Positions 8,629 through 16,306 of a stretch of DNA of 33,082 nucleotides are shown piece after piece (position 1 is the stretch's first letter; every line of letters begins with the position of its first letter). This stretch comes from 2-01-FULL-45-10 sp964433975 (GTDB lineage: Bacteria; Omnitrophota; Gorgyraeia; 2-01-FULL-45-10), in NCBI GenBank assembly GCA_964433975.1, contig CAYSSS010000013.1, forward strand, positions 1-33,082, written 5' to 3'. A model generated the notes under the pieces. It searched no databases. It was given only the letters and a program-made list of their open reading frames with translations, and was not told the origin of the DNA. The translations under genes and the position numbers were made by a program.

Positions 8629-10173
8629 TTAACTCTCCTCCAAAGTTATGTTGTCATCCAAAAGCATGGTGCCTTGCGCCCTCGATAATTCTATCAAAGA
8701 AACGTTATAATCTATAATACTTTTTACGTAGCTCACTTCGGCCCTCGCCAGCCTCTCCTGATATATGACTATATCGAGGGTCGATACAAGTCCCGCCTTA
8801 AAACGCAGCTCTTGGGCGGAGTAGTTCTTATCTTCGGAATCCTTGCTTATCTTGCTCGCTTCAAGCTTCCTGAAATTTATATCTATGTCCCTCACGGCGT
8901 TTCTGACATCCAGGATTATTTTCTGCTCCAGCCTCTGGAACGCCAGGAGGACCTGCTCTTTTTCGGATTTGGATTTTTCGTACTTCCCCCTGTTCTCGTC
9001 TCCTATCAGAGGCACGTCGACGTTGACGCCCAGCGTCCAGTTGTTGTACTTGCCGCCTCCCACGTTGGCGAGATCTTTGGCGTAGATGGCATCCAGACCG
9101 TTCAGGCCGTAACTTGCCAGTAAATTTATCGTCGGAAGCATGCCATTGGCGTTAAAGACGATGGCGATGTCCCTATTGCGAAGCTCTATCTTGGCGGCCT
9201 CGTAATCCGGCCTGTAGACGAAAGCGGTCTTTATCGCTTCGGGAAGATCGACGTCCCTCTTCTCGTAACCGAGCCCTTCTAAAAGCACTATATGGGCGTT
9301 CCAGAGAGCAGGGTCATCGACTAAGTTAGTTATCAGCTTGAGATTGTCTTCGGCGAGCTTCATTATAGATTCCGCCTCATATAGCGCTTGCCGTATACGC
9401 GCGACCTCCGCTTCCGATTCGGTTATATCTATATCGCTTGCCAGGCCCTTGGCATATTTCTCCTTGTTTATCCTGTGCAGGTCTTCGACCCTGGCTAATG
9501 ACTTTTGGGCGACTATGTACTGCTCGCGGCTGTATTGAAAGTCATAGTAAGACTTCTTGACGTTGGTCAAAACCTTTATGACCTCGGTCTTGAAATCCTG
9601 GACTGATTTCAACTTGTTGTTCTTCGCTATACGGAAATCGGCCGTATTCACAGCAACGCCCGCGCCCCTCAATAGGGGCTGGGTTACTGTGACCGCCGCA
9701 TCGGACTCATACGCCGGGTTCGGAATGAACGTGGGCGAGTTGGAGTTTGTCCTCTTATTAAGAAAGTCGAGTTTTAAATCAGCGCCGGTCGTGAACTTCT
9801 GTTTGTACCCGAAGTCGAATACCCCTATCCTCGTCTTCAATATATTGGCGTCGAATAGAGTAGAGGGATCCTGCTCCACCGAATTGCTTAAAGAGCCGTC
9901 AAATGTAAAGTGGGGTTCGAACCGCGACTTCTGAATCAAAACATTATTATCCTCTATGTAAGGGGTTATCCTCTTGATACTGATCTCTGAATTACTCTTA
10001 AGCGCCATAGCGATACAATCGACCATGGCAAGCTCGAGAGTTTCCGGGTAGCGCGCGGAAGCTATATAAGCGTCTTTGTCAAAATAGCTTATCTCCCCGT
10101 ATCCGATTACCGGGTATGATAATATCGCGGCAATAACCATTATCGACACAGAAGATTTCTTCGTATTCATCAT
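8629..10173 (-). CDS. TolC-family outer membrane efflux channel
   Basis: This 514-residue outer membrane efflux protein has an N-terminal signal peptide (SIMVIAAILSYPVIGYG) and the two OEP repeats of long amphipathic helices. Typical landmarks are LELAMVDCIAMALKSNSEI near the mature N-terminus, VTQPLLRGAGVAVN, long helices with YIVAQKSLARVEDLHRINKE, RPDYEAAKIELRNRDI, and the second-repeat RFKAGLVSTLDIVIYQERLA. As a trimer it would form the exit duct for the RND pump encoded downstream. It starts three nucleotides after the MarR stop region and is evidently co-transcribed from the promoter at 10676-10704. Its presence is direct evidence that the organism has an outer membrane. Confidence 0.95.
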   Translation of the reverse strand: MMNTKKSSVSIMVIAAILSYPVIGYGEISYFDKDAYIASARYPETLELAMVDCIAMALKSNSEISIKRITPYIEDNNVLIQKSRFEPHFTFDGSLSNSVEQDPSTLFDANILKTRIGVFDFGYKQKFTTGADLKLDFLNKRTNSNSPTFIPNPAYESDAAVTVTQPLLRGAGVAVNTADFRIAKNNKLKSVQDFKTEVIKVLTNVKKSYYDFQYSREQYIVAQKSLARVEDLHRINKEKYAKGLASDIDITESEAEVARIRQALYEAESIMKLAEDNLKLITNLVDDPALWNAHIVLLEGLGYEKRDVDLPEAIKTAFVYRPDYEAAKIELRNRDIAIVFNANGMLPTINLLASYGLNGLDAIYAKDLANVGGGKYNNWTLGVNVDVPLIGDENRGKYEKSKSEKEQVLLAFQRLEQKIILDVRNAVRDIDINFRKLEASKISKDSEDKNYSAQELRFKAGLVSTLDIVIYQERLARAEVSYVKSIIDYNVSLIELSRAQGTMLLDDNITLEES

Positions 10174-10176
10174 CTT

Positions 10177-10629
10177 TTAGTTCTTTTTCTCTTCCGTCAG
10201 AACATCACGTATATGCGTCATTATGGCCAGATAACTCTCGCGCTCCTTTTTGGATATCTTGCCGAATACCTCTTGGGTAACCGCCCTTCTCTGGCGGCCT
10301 ATTCTCTTCACCGTATCCGAACCTTTTTGGGTGAGCCTGATATTTATGACGCGCCTGTCGTTCGGGTCATATGTGCGTTCTATGTACCCGCAGCGGACTA
10401 ATCTATCCACTATGCCGGTGACCGCGGCCGTCGTCACGTCCATGACCCTTGCCAATTCGTTCATCTTGGATTCGTCATGCTTGTCGAGATGGTTCAAGAC
10501 AAAGAATTGAGGCAGGGTGATCTTTCCCTTGAAGAGCTCGTTGGTCTGCATCTTGGCAAAACCCTTCATTACGGCAGGCATGACATCGTCTATTCTCTCT
10601 GCAAAATCGGAAAGCGTGATATTCGGCAT
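10177..10629 (-). CDS. MarR-family transcriptional regulator of the efflux operon
   Basis: This 150-residue winged-helix protein has the MarR layout: N-terminal dimerisation helix, LTLPQFFVLNHLDKH-like helix (ITLPQFFVLNHLDKHDESKM), recognition helix region ARVMDVTTAAVTGIVDRLVRCG, wing RTYDPNDRRVINIRLTQKG with the conserved DxRR, and a C-terminal dimerisation helix. It is the first gene of the efflux operon and is preceded by AAGGAG at good spacing from ATG. A perfect inverted repeat (10644-10664) sits between the sigma70-type promoter and the start codon, the normal place for MarR autorepression. I infer that ligand binding releases repression of itself and of the pump genes. The inducing ligand is unknown. 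Confidence 0.94.
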   Translation of the reverse strand: MPNITLSDFAERIDDVMPAVMKGFAKMQTNELFKGKITLPQFFVLNHLDKHDESKMNELARVMDVTTAAVTGIVDRLVRCGYIERTYDPNDRRVINIRLTQKGSDTVKRIGRQRRAVTQEVFGKISKKERESYLAIMTHIRDVLTEEKKN

Positions 10630-10643
10630 GTTTAATCTCCTTA

Positions 10644-10664
10644 ATAGTTAATATTGTTAACTAT
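10644..10664. promoter_or_regulatory. Probable MarR operator palindrome
   Basis: Perfect 8-bp inverted repeats (ATAGTTAA and TTAACTAT) flank a 5-nt centre, TATTG. The site starts 12 nt downstream of the -10 hexamer and ends 15 nt upstream of the MarR ATG, so bound regulator would block transcription. Size and A/T-rich sequence fit MarR-family sites. Confidence 0.8.
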
Positions 10665-10675
10665 CAACTTAATTA

Positions 10676-10704
10676 AATATACCATCGGAAACCGTAGTTG
10701 TCAA
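10676..10704 (-). promoter_or_regulatory. Sigma70-type promoter of the efflux operon
   Basis: On the minus strand a consensus -35 TTGACA (10699-10704) is separated by exactly 17 nt from TATATT (10676-10681). The predicted start point lies just upstream of the operator palindrome and the marR gene. Confidence 0.85.
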
Positions 10705-10718
10705 GAGTGTATATAAAG

Positions 10719-10752
10719 ATAGATGGCCCGGGCTTAAGCTCGGGCCATCTAT
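10719..10752 (-). terminator. Hairpin terminator after the HD-GYP gene
   Basis: A 12-bp perfect stem (ATAGATGGCCCG with its complement) extends through a wobble pair and a GC step to a TTAA loop. It lies 20 nt past the stop of the REC-HD-GYP gene. The minus-strand tail CTTTATATA is only weakly U-rich, so it may be an imperfect intrinsic terminator. It separates that gene from the efflux promoter. Confidence 0.7.
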
Positions 10753-10771
10753 GCAGATCTTTGAAAAGAGG

Positions 10772-13258
10772 CTATCTTTTCTTCTCTTTCTTGATTATCT
10801 CCAGGAATACGCTCACTATGCGGGGATCGAACTGGGTGCCGGAGGCCTCTTTTATCAATTCCAGGGCTTTCGACTTTGAGAACGCCTTACGATAAGGGCG
10901 CTTCGATATCAGAGCCTGGTAGACATCCGCTATGGCGACTATCCGGGCCCCGAGAGGTATATCTTCGCCCTTAAGCCTGTTCGGGTAGCCTTTGCCGTCC
11001 CACCTTTCATGGTGGTAGAGTATGAACGGTATGATGGCATTGAGCACATGTATGGGCCTTAATATATCCGCGGCTATCCTTGGATGCCTCCTTATCTCAT
11101 CTATCTCTTTCCTAGTGAGCTTCGCCTTCTTGTTCAGTATGGATTCACTTATACCTATCTTGCCAAGGTCATGGAGCATAGCGGCCTGGTGCACCATCTC
11201 TATTTCGGATGACGGAAGATCGAGGGCTTTCGCTATATCGGTGGCGTACTTCACTGTCTTCTCGACATGCTCACCGGTATAGTGGTCCTTGACCTCGATC
11301 GTCTTGGCAAAAGCGAATATCGACTCTATCAGGTTTTCGTTGGCCTCTCTATGAAGCTTCTCCAGTCTCTTCTGCAATACGCCCACTCCCGGCCCCTTAC
11401 CATGCTGTCGGACGCCCTTGAGAGGCGGCGTCTTATCGATCGATGAATAGACCCTGCTGCCTCCGTCTTCCTTGGCTCTGGAAAGTATCTGCTCGGACAA
11501 TTTTATAAGGTCCGTCGCTTCCGTTGCCTTGTCTTCCGGATAAGAGACGACCCCAAGGCTTATCTTCAATTTGACGGAAGCCTTCGCATCCCCAAAGTTA
11601 TACAGGCTGATCGCATCGAGTATTCTCTGCCCCAGCATCAGCGCATGGGCCCTGTCGGTCCCGGGAGACATTATCACAAACTCCTCTCCACCATATCTTA
11701 TGACGACATCGTATTGGCGTATCATCATCCTGAGCTGCTGAGCCAGCTGTTTCAGCACCATATCTCCGAACTGGTGGCCGTAATTATCATTGATCGATTT
11801 GAAGTAATCGACGTCGAGCATAACTACGGCTATGGCGCTGCCCAATTTTTTGGAACGGTAGAACTCGGCATCGATTATTTCGGTCAGATACCTGTGGTTA
11901 TATAGTCCGGTATGCACATCGCGTAGAGAGAGCTGGTTCAATTTTTTATTCGATATCAGAAGGTCCGTGTTTGCCTTCTGCAGCTCCTCCTCCGCGCGTT
12001 TACGCTCCGTGATATCACGCACATACTCTATGACGCCTGTCATATTTCCGGTGACCGCATCTATAAGAGGGAAACTGTAGAGATCCATGTATCCTATATC
12101 CTCTCCTCCCGGGCCCGATTTTGGGACGACCTCGTAAGCCGCCTTGCCGGTATTCAATGTCTCCTTTGAAGGGCATACTTCGCATTGGACGGATCTGCAA
12201 TGGTACGCTTCATAGCATTTTTTTCCTACGAGAGGCATACTGTGCGCATACCATTTTTCTATTGTTGGGTTAACGCGCACGATATTATATTCCTTATCAA
12301 GTACGCTTATTCCGTCCTGAATACTGAGAAATACGCTTGAGAGGAAACGCTCACCTTCTTTAACCCGCTCTTCCGCGCGGGCACGGTGCTCCTCTACTTC
12401 CACTCCTGACGCGATCACGCTTACAAGCCTCATATCGTCCTCGCCCGGCACAAAATCTTTCTGGTATACGGCGCAGAGCGACCCAACGGCCTCGCCCTTC
12501 CATTTAATGGGATAACCTATATACGTCTGGAGTTTATAGTGTTTGACATTAGGATCGGTTTCGGCGTACTTCGTATTCTGAAGATCGCGCACTATGAAAG
12601 GCTCGCCGCCCCCCTCTTTTATGACATCGTAACATATATGCCCTTCCGACTCATCTTTGGATTTATAGTCCTCTGGTATCTGCCACTTGCCCACGGAGCA
12701 GAGCATCCCGCCCCTGTCAATAGAGTTGTAGAGAGCGCATGTAGCGCCGAGCATTTCTCCGAAGAGGGCTGTCAAGCTTTGGATATTTTTTTGCGGATCT
12801 TCGCCGAATCCCAGGAAGCAATTATTGATCCTCTCCAATCTACTCTGCACGCTATGCAGCCTCACAACAACCTTGTTACGCCCGATGGCATAGCGTATAG
12901 ACCTGGATAGGAGCTCTACGTTCAGCTGTTCCTTTACAAGATAGTCCTGGGCGCCCTTGTGGAAAGCCATCACCGCCTGATCCTCATCCGCAGAACTTGT
13001 GACTACAATTATTGGCAGTAACGGCGCGTGAGCATGCACCCTGCCGGATGTGTCGAGGCCGATGCTATCGGGAAGAGCGAGATCGAGGAGCACTACATCT
13101 ATATCGCCCTTTGCCAGTCTTTCGATACATTTTACAAGGGTATTGCATACCTCAACGACAAAATTGGCCTTCTTGGCCTCTTTCAGCATACCCTGTACCA
13201 GGTCAATATCGAGCTTGTTATCATCCACAAGCAGGACTTTAATATTATTAGTCTTCAT
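10772..13258 (-). CDS. Response regulator with GAF, PAS, GGDEF and HD-GYP domains
   Basis: This 828-residue soluble signalling protein has five domains in order. The REC domain (about 5-125) has phosphoacceptor D59 (LLDLALPDS), T87 and K109. A GAF-like domain (about 150-300) is followed by PAS (about 315-430), which contains a Cys-rich patch (CYEAYHCRSVQCEVC). The GGDEF domain (about 450-615) has an intact active site RYGGEEF and an upstream inhibitory-site motif RQYD at PleD spacing. The HD-GYP domain (about 640-820) has HDLGKIGI and HHERWDGKGYP. Both c-di-GMP synthesis and hydrolysis look possible, so a switchable enzyme is inferred. The PAS cysteines could bind metal or sense redox state. 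It follows another c-di-GMP-type regulator by 23 nt, suggesting one pathway. Confidence 0.93.
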   Translation of the reverse strand: MKTNNIKVLLVDDNKLDIDLVQGMLKEAKKANFVVEVCNTLVKCIERLAKGDIDVVLLDLALPDSIGLDTSGRVHAHAPLLPIIVVTSSADEDQAVMAFHKGAQDYLVKEQLNVELLSRSIRYAIGRNKVVVRLHSVQSRLERINNCFLGFGEDPQKNIQSLTALFGEMLGATCALYNSIDRGGMLCSVGKWQIPEDYKSKDESEGHICYDVIKEGGGEPFIVRDLQNTKYAETDPNVKHYKLQTYIGYPIKWKGEAVGSLCAVYQKDFVPGEDDMRLVSVIASGVEVEEHRARAEERVKEGERFLSSVFLSIQDGISVLDKEYNIVRVNPTIEKWYAHSMPLVGKKCYEAYHCRSVQCEVCPSKETLNTGKAAYEVVPKSGPGGEDIGYMDLYSFPLIDAVTGNMTGVIEYVRDITERKRAEEELQKANTDLLISNKKLNQLSLRDVHTGLYNHRYLTEIIDAEFYRSKKLGSAIAVVMLDVDYFKSINDNYGHQFGDMVLKQLAQQLRMMIRQYDVVIRYGGEEFVIMSPGTDRAHALMLGQRILDAISLYNFGDAKASVKLKISLGVVSYPEDKATEATDLIKLSEQILSRAKEDGGSRVYSSIDKTPPLKGVRQHGKGPGVGVLQKRLEKLHREANENLIESIFAFAKTIEVKDHYTGEHVEKTVKYATDIAKALDLPSSEIEMVHQAAMLHDLGKIGISESILNKKAKLTRKEIDEIRRHPRIAADILRPIHVLNAIIPFILYHHERWDGKGYPNRLKGEDIPLGARIVAIADVYQALISKRPYRKAFSKSKALELIKEASGTQFDPRIVSVFLEIIKKEKKR

Positions 13259-13281
13259 GTGTGGTAGATTTTATCACATCT

Positions 13282-14448
13282 TTACGCTTTATACAAACTC
13301 TTATCCTCAAGCGCCTCGCGCAGATTATCCTCGGTAATAAAGCCAATTTCTTTTAATACCTCTCCCAGCATTATTCCCCGCTTCCAGTGTAGCAGTAGTC
13401 CCTCATCGAGCTGGTTCTGGGAAAGCTCACCTTTCTTCATCAGCACCTGGCCAAGCGGCCTATAGGCGCTCCTTGATCGGTCCTCTTTCTTGTGAATGCT
13501 GGGACCGGATAGACGTTCTTTACGGTTGCGCCTGTCGGACATGAATTTGCTTCCCGCTACGGTCTTTAAGTACCTCTTTATCTCGAAGACCTTTTCGTTG
13601 ATCTCTATGACGTTCTTTATATCCGAAGGTCCGTCCTTTACAACCAACGCCAAAGATACGCTCATCAGAGGAATGTTCTTTATCTTGCGCGTCCTGTCCC
13701 TGGCGGAAATATATCCGTTGGACCTGTCCGCGTCGGAGTAGTGGAAAGGCATGAGCCTGTCGAAAAGAGATATGAATTTCTCGCTTACGGTCACATGTTT
13801 GTCGACAGATGTTATGAAGACAAAATCGTCTCCGCCTATATGGCCTATGAAGTCTTCCCTGTTCCCGTATCCTTTTATGGTGGTATAGAGCATATAGGCC
13901 GTCTGCATTATAACCCTGTCGCCTTTCAGGTAGCCGTATACGTCATTGAAATATTTGAAATTATCTATATCTATGTAGCCGAACGCGAAATTCTCCGCCG
14001 ACTCGATCTTGTTTTTAAGGACCTCCTCTATGATACGTCCGCTGGGCAGCCCGGTGAGCGGGCTTGAATAGAAACTGTGCTGGGATCTCTTGATGGCCAT
14101 CTCTATGCGGACCCTCAAGTCGAGCGGGTCCGGGGGCTTTATCAGGTAGTCATCGATACCTTGTTTAATATCTAGGAGCTGGTCCCTTAGCTGTCTCTTA
14201 TCTATAAGAGCGACTATAGGTATGAACGCGGTTATGAAGTCATCCTTCAGGGTGCGGCATATCTCAAGCGCCTCCTTGCTCGCGGAATGGACGTCCGCGA
14301 CGACAACATCCGGCGAGATCTTCTTTATGGGTGTAAGGTCCCGGAATCCGGCCTCTTCCAGGAATACCTTATATCCCCACCCATCAAAGCAGAACTTAAG
14401 CACTTCTTTGAGCTTGCTATCAGACGAAATTATAAGTATCTTCTTCAT
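13282..14448 (-). CDS. Response regulator with variant GGDEF (GGDDF) and C-terminal MshEN-like domain
   Basis: This 388-residue protein has an N-terminal REC domain (about 1-120) with D52 and conserved K104 (YLIKPPD). Its GGDEF domain (about 130-295) has the signature GGDDF at 205-209, a conservative change at the Glu of GGDEF, and lacks the Arg of the RxxD inhibitory site. The C-terminus (about 325-388) holds two similar segments, RPLGQVLMKKGELSQNQL and LGEVLKEIGFITEDNLREAL, matching the paired motif of GspE/MshE N-terminal (MshEN) domains, which bind c-di-GMP in some ATPases. I infer a phosphorylation-controlled c-di-GMP sensor or weak cyclase. It is encoded directly upstream of the dual-domain enzyme. 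Enzymatic activity is uncertain. Confidence 0.88.
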   Translation of the reverse strand: MKKILIISSDSKLKEVLKFCFDGWGYKVFLEEAGFRDLTPIKKISPDVVVADVHSASKEALEICRTLKDDFITAFIPIVALIDKRQLRDQLLDIKQGIDDYLIKPPDPLDLRVRIEMAIKRSQHSFYSSPLTGLPSGRIIEEVLKNKIESAENFAFGYIDIDNFKYFNDVYGYLKGDRVIMQTAYMLYTTIKGYGNREDFIGHIGGDDFVFITSVDKHVTVSEKFISLFDRLMPFHYSDADRSNGYISARDRTRKIKNIPLMSVSLALVVKDGPSDIKNVIEINEKVFEIKRYLKTVAGSKFMSDRRNRKERLSGPSIHKKEDRSRSAYRPLGQVLMKKGELSQNQLDEGLLLHWKRGIMLGEVLKEIGFITEDNLREALEDKSLYKA

Positions 14449-14458
14449 ATCGATCCCA

Positions 14459-14528
14459 GAGGCGGACTTGCGTTGCCCGCCTCAAACCTTAGGCGGACCT
14501 TGCGAGAGCCGCCTGTCGCTTGAAGCGA
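14459..14528. repeat. Cluster of three small hairpins related to the structured repeat
   Basis: Three adjacent palindromes fill the 85-nt gap between the GH77 gene and the REC-GGDDF gene: GAGGCGG with CCGCCTC (14459-14483), AGGCGG with CCGCCT around ACCTTGCGAGAG (14491-14514), and TCGCT-TGA-AGCGA (14516-14528). The second closely matches the left terminus of copy A (116-140), including ACCTTGCGAG and GCCGCCT. It appears to be a reduced or decayed member of that family. Confidence 0.7.
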
Positions 14529-14533
14529 AAATG

Positions 14534-16279
14534 TCATATTCTTCTTGAAACGGTAACTATTTTTCTAAGCTCTTTCGTGACTTTGTGAGCCAGTAATTTT
14601 TCCAGGGGAACCGGGATCTTCAGGGACCAGTTGTTCGCGCTCACCGTCCCTGGAAGATTCACCCTGTATTTGTAAGGGTCCCCCTCGCATAGGCCCGCCA
14701 TATCGAGCAGATCGAATATCAGCTCTATGCAGAATACCGAATTGGACGAAGCCGTGATATCGAGCGCGGCCCGGACTATTTCAGGGTCGGACTTCTCTCT
14801 CATCTTACCCTTTAGCTTCAGATGTCTCCAGAGCTTCTCTTTCTCAAAGTACGTATTTTCATACATCTCGATAAAATCCTTTATATCTCCCGGAGCCTTA
14901 CCGAGAAGATCCGCAAATTTTGCGGTGGAATCTATATCTTCCCTCCAGCGCAGCCTTCCATGCTTCGAGCGGGCGGAATCAAAGAGTGATTCCTTTACGC
15001 GGTCGTAATCTATCCCGCGCTCACGAGACTTCCTTATGAATAGTTCCTCATCTACAGTACCGGCTTCGTTCTCCCACCACCCGGACCAGTTGGCGGTGTC
15101 ATGGGTGGAGAGCATCGCTACCGACAGTCTCCTGTATTCACCCGGATCCAGGAAGTCATGCTTCGCCTGCCAATCTTTGGCCCATCTCTGGACATCATTG
15201 CCCGGAATACCCGTATCCGCGAGAGCGTCACGGCATACCTTGGGTATCATTCCCAGGTCCTCAGCGCATAAAGATAATGAAGTGCGGCCCTGCAATACCG
15301 ACAGGAGATCTCTGCCGTGAGGGCCCCACGCATTCTCATCGGTGGGATCAAAAAAACCGTTCAGGCCGCGGTTCTCGGCAGGCTCGTTGTACGGTATACT
15401 CCATATGCGAAACAGCCCCACTACATGGTCCACTCTCAATATATCGTAAAAATTTTCGGCTACCCTCAGTTTCTCCCTGACGTATCTGAAATCGTCCCAT
15501 CTTATGCCGTCCCAATTATAGGTCGGCATGCCCCATCGCTGACCCTGGGCGCAGTACATGTCAGGCGGCGCGCCCGCGGCGAATTCCAGCTTGAAATATT
15601 CCGAATGCGCCCAGACGTCGGCGCTGTCCCGGGATACAAGTATGGGCAGGTCTCCCATGATCAAAATTTTCTTCGACACGGCATACCTCTTTACATCTTT
15701 GAATTGTGTGAAGAGCACCCACTGGATCCATTTATAAAAAGAGATCTCCTCTTTATACTCTCTTTTGAATTGTTCGAGCAGGCCTTTATCGCGGTACTTG
15801 TATCCATCGGCCCATTCATACCAGGGAGCGTGGTTATGATAGCCCTTAAGCGCTTTGAAGAGGCTGTAGTCATCTATCCAGTAACGGTTCTCTTCGACGA
15901 AGAGGGTAAACTCCTTATTTGAGGCGAGGACCTTCTCCTCCTTATCATATAAGCTTTTCAAGAGTCGCATCTTTTCATCTTTGACGCTATAATCAACATG
16001 GGATGGCGATGTTTGAGTCGATCTGATCTTACGGGGCGAGTGAGTTTTTAAGCGCGCATATGCCGGTTCAAGGGCGAAAGAGCTGATGGAGTCATAGGGA
16101 CAGAACGTGGACCCGACCTCGTTCATCGGCAGGAGCTGGATTATCGAATAGCCGCACTCCGCAGACCAGTCGATCAATAGCTTCAGGTCTTCGAGATCCC
16201 CGATCCCGAGGCTATCCTCCGAGTATACTGAAAAGAGTGGCGCAAGTATCCCGGCCCTTCTCTTAAGCGTTCTTGCCAT
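14534..16279 (-). CDS. malQ: 4-alpha-glucanotransferase (amylomaltase, GH77)
   Basis: This 581-residue cytoplasmic enzyme transfers alpha-1,4-glucan segments between maltooligosaccharides and releases glucose. Its length is close to bacterial GH77 enzymes. N-terminal signatures are AGILAPLFSVYSEDSLGIGD and LLPMNEVGS. The catalytic set is visible: nucleophile D284 in LRVDHVVGLFR, acid/base E340 in LCAEDLGMIP, and transition-state Asp D394 in STHDTANW. These positions nearly match those of Thermus amylomaltase (D293, E340, D395). It suggests glycogen or maltodextrin metabolism. The gene starts 27 nt after the hemW stop and is followed by the hairpin cluster. No sugar-specific regulator is visible nearby. 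Confidence 0.95.
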   Translation of the reverse strand: MARTLKRRAGILAPLFSVYSEDSLGIGDLEDLKLLIDWSAECGYSIIQLLPMNEVGSTFCPYDSISSFALEPAYARLKTHSPRKIRSTQTSPSHVDYSVKDEKMRLLKSLYDKEEKVLASNKEFTLFVEENRYWIDDYSLFKALKGYHNHAPWYEWADGYKYRDKGLLEQFKREYKEEISFYKWIQWVLFTQFKDVKRYAVSKKILIMGDLPILVSRDSADVWAHSEYFKLEFAAGAPPDMYCAQGQRWGMPTYNWDGIRWDDFRYVREKLRVAENFYDILRVDHVVGLFRIWSIPYNEPAENRGLNGFFDPTDENAWGPHGRDLLSVLQGRTSLSLCAEDLGMIPKVCRDALADTGIPGNDVQRWAKDWQAKHDFLDPGEYRRLSVAMLSTHDTANWSGWWENEAGTVDEELFIRKSRERGIDYDRVKESLFDSARSKHGRLRWREDIDSTAKFADLLGKAPGDIKDFIEMYENTYFEKEKLWRHLKLKGKMREKSDPEIVRAALDITASSNSVFCIELIFDLLDMAGLCEGDPYKYRVNLPGTVSANNWSLKIPVPLEKLLAHKVTKELRKIVTVSRRI

Positions 16280-16306
16280 GCGAATATTATACCATATTAT
16301 ATTAGT

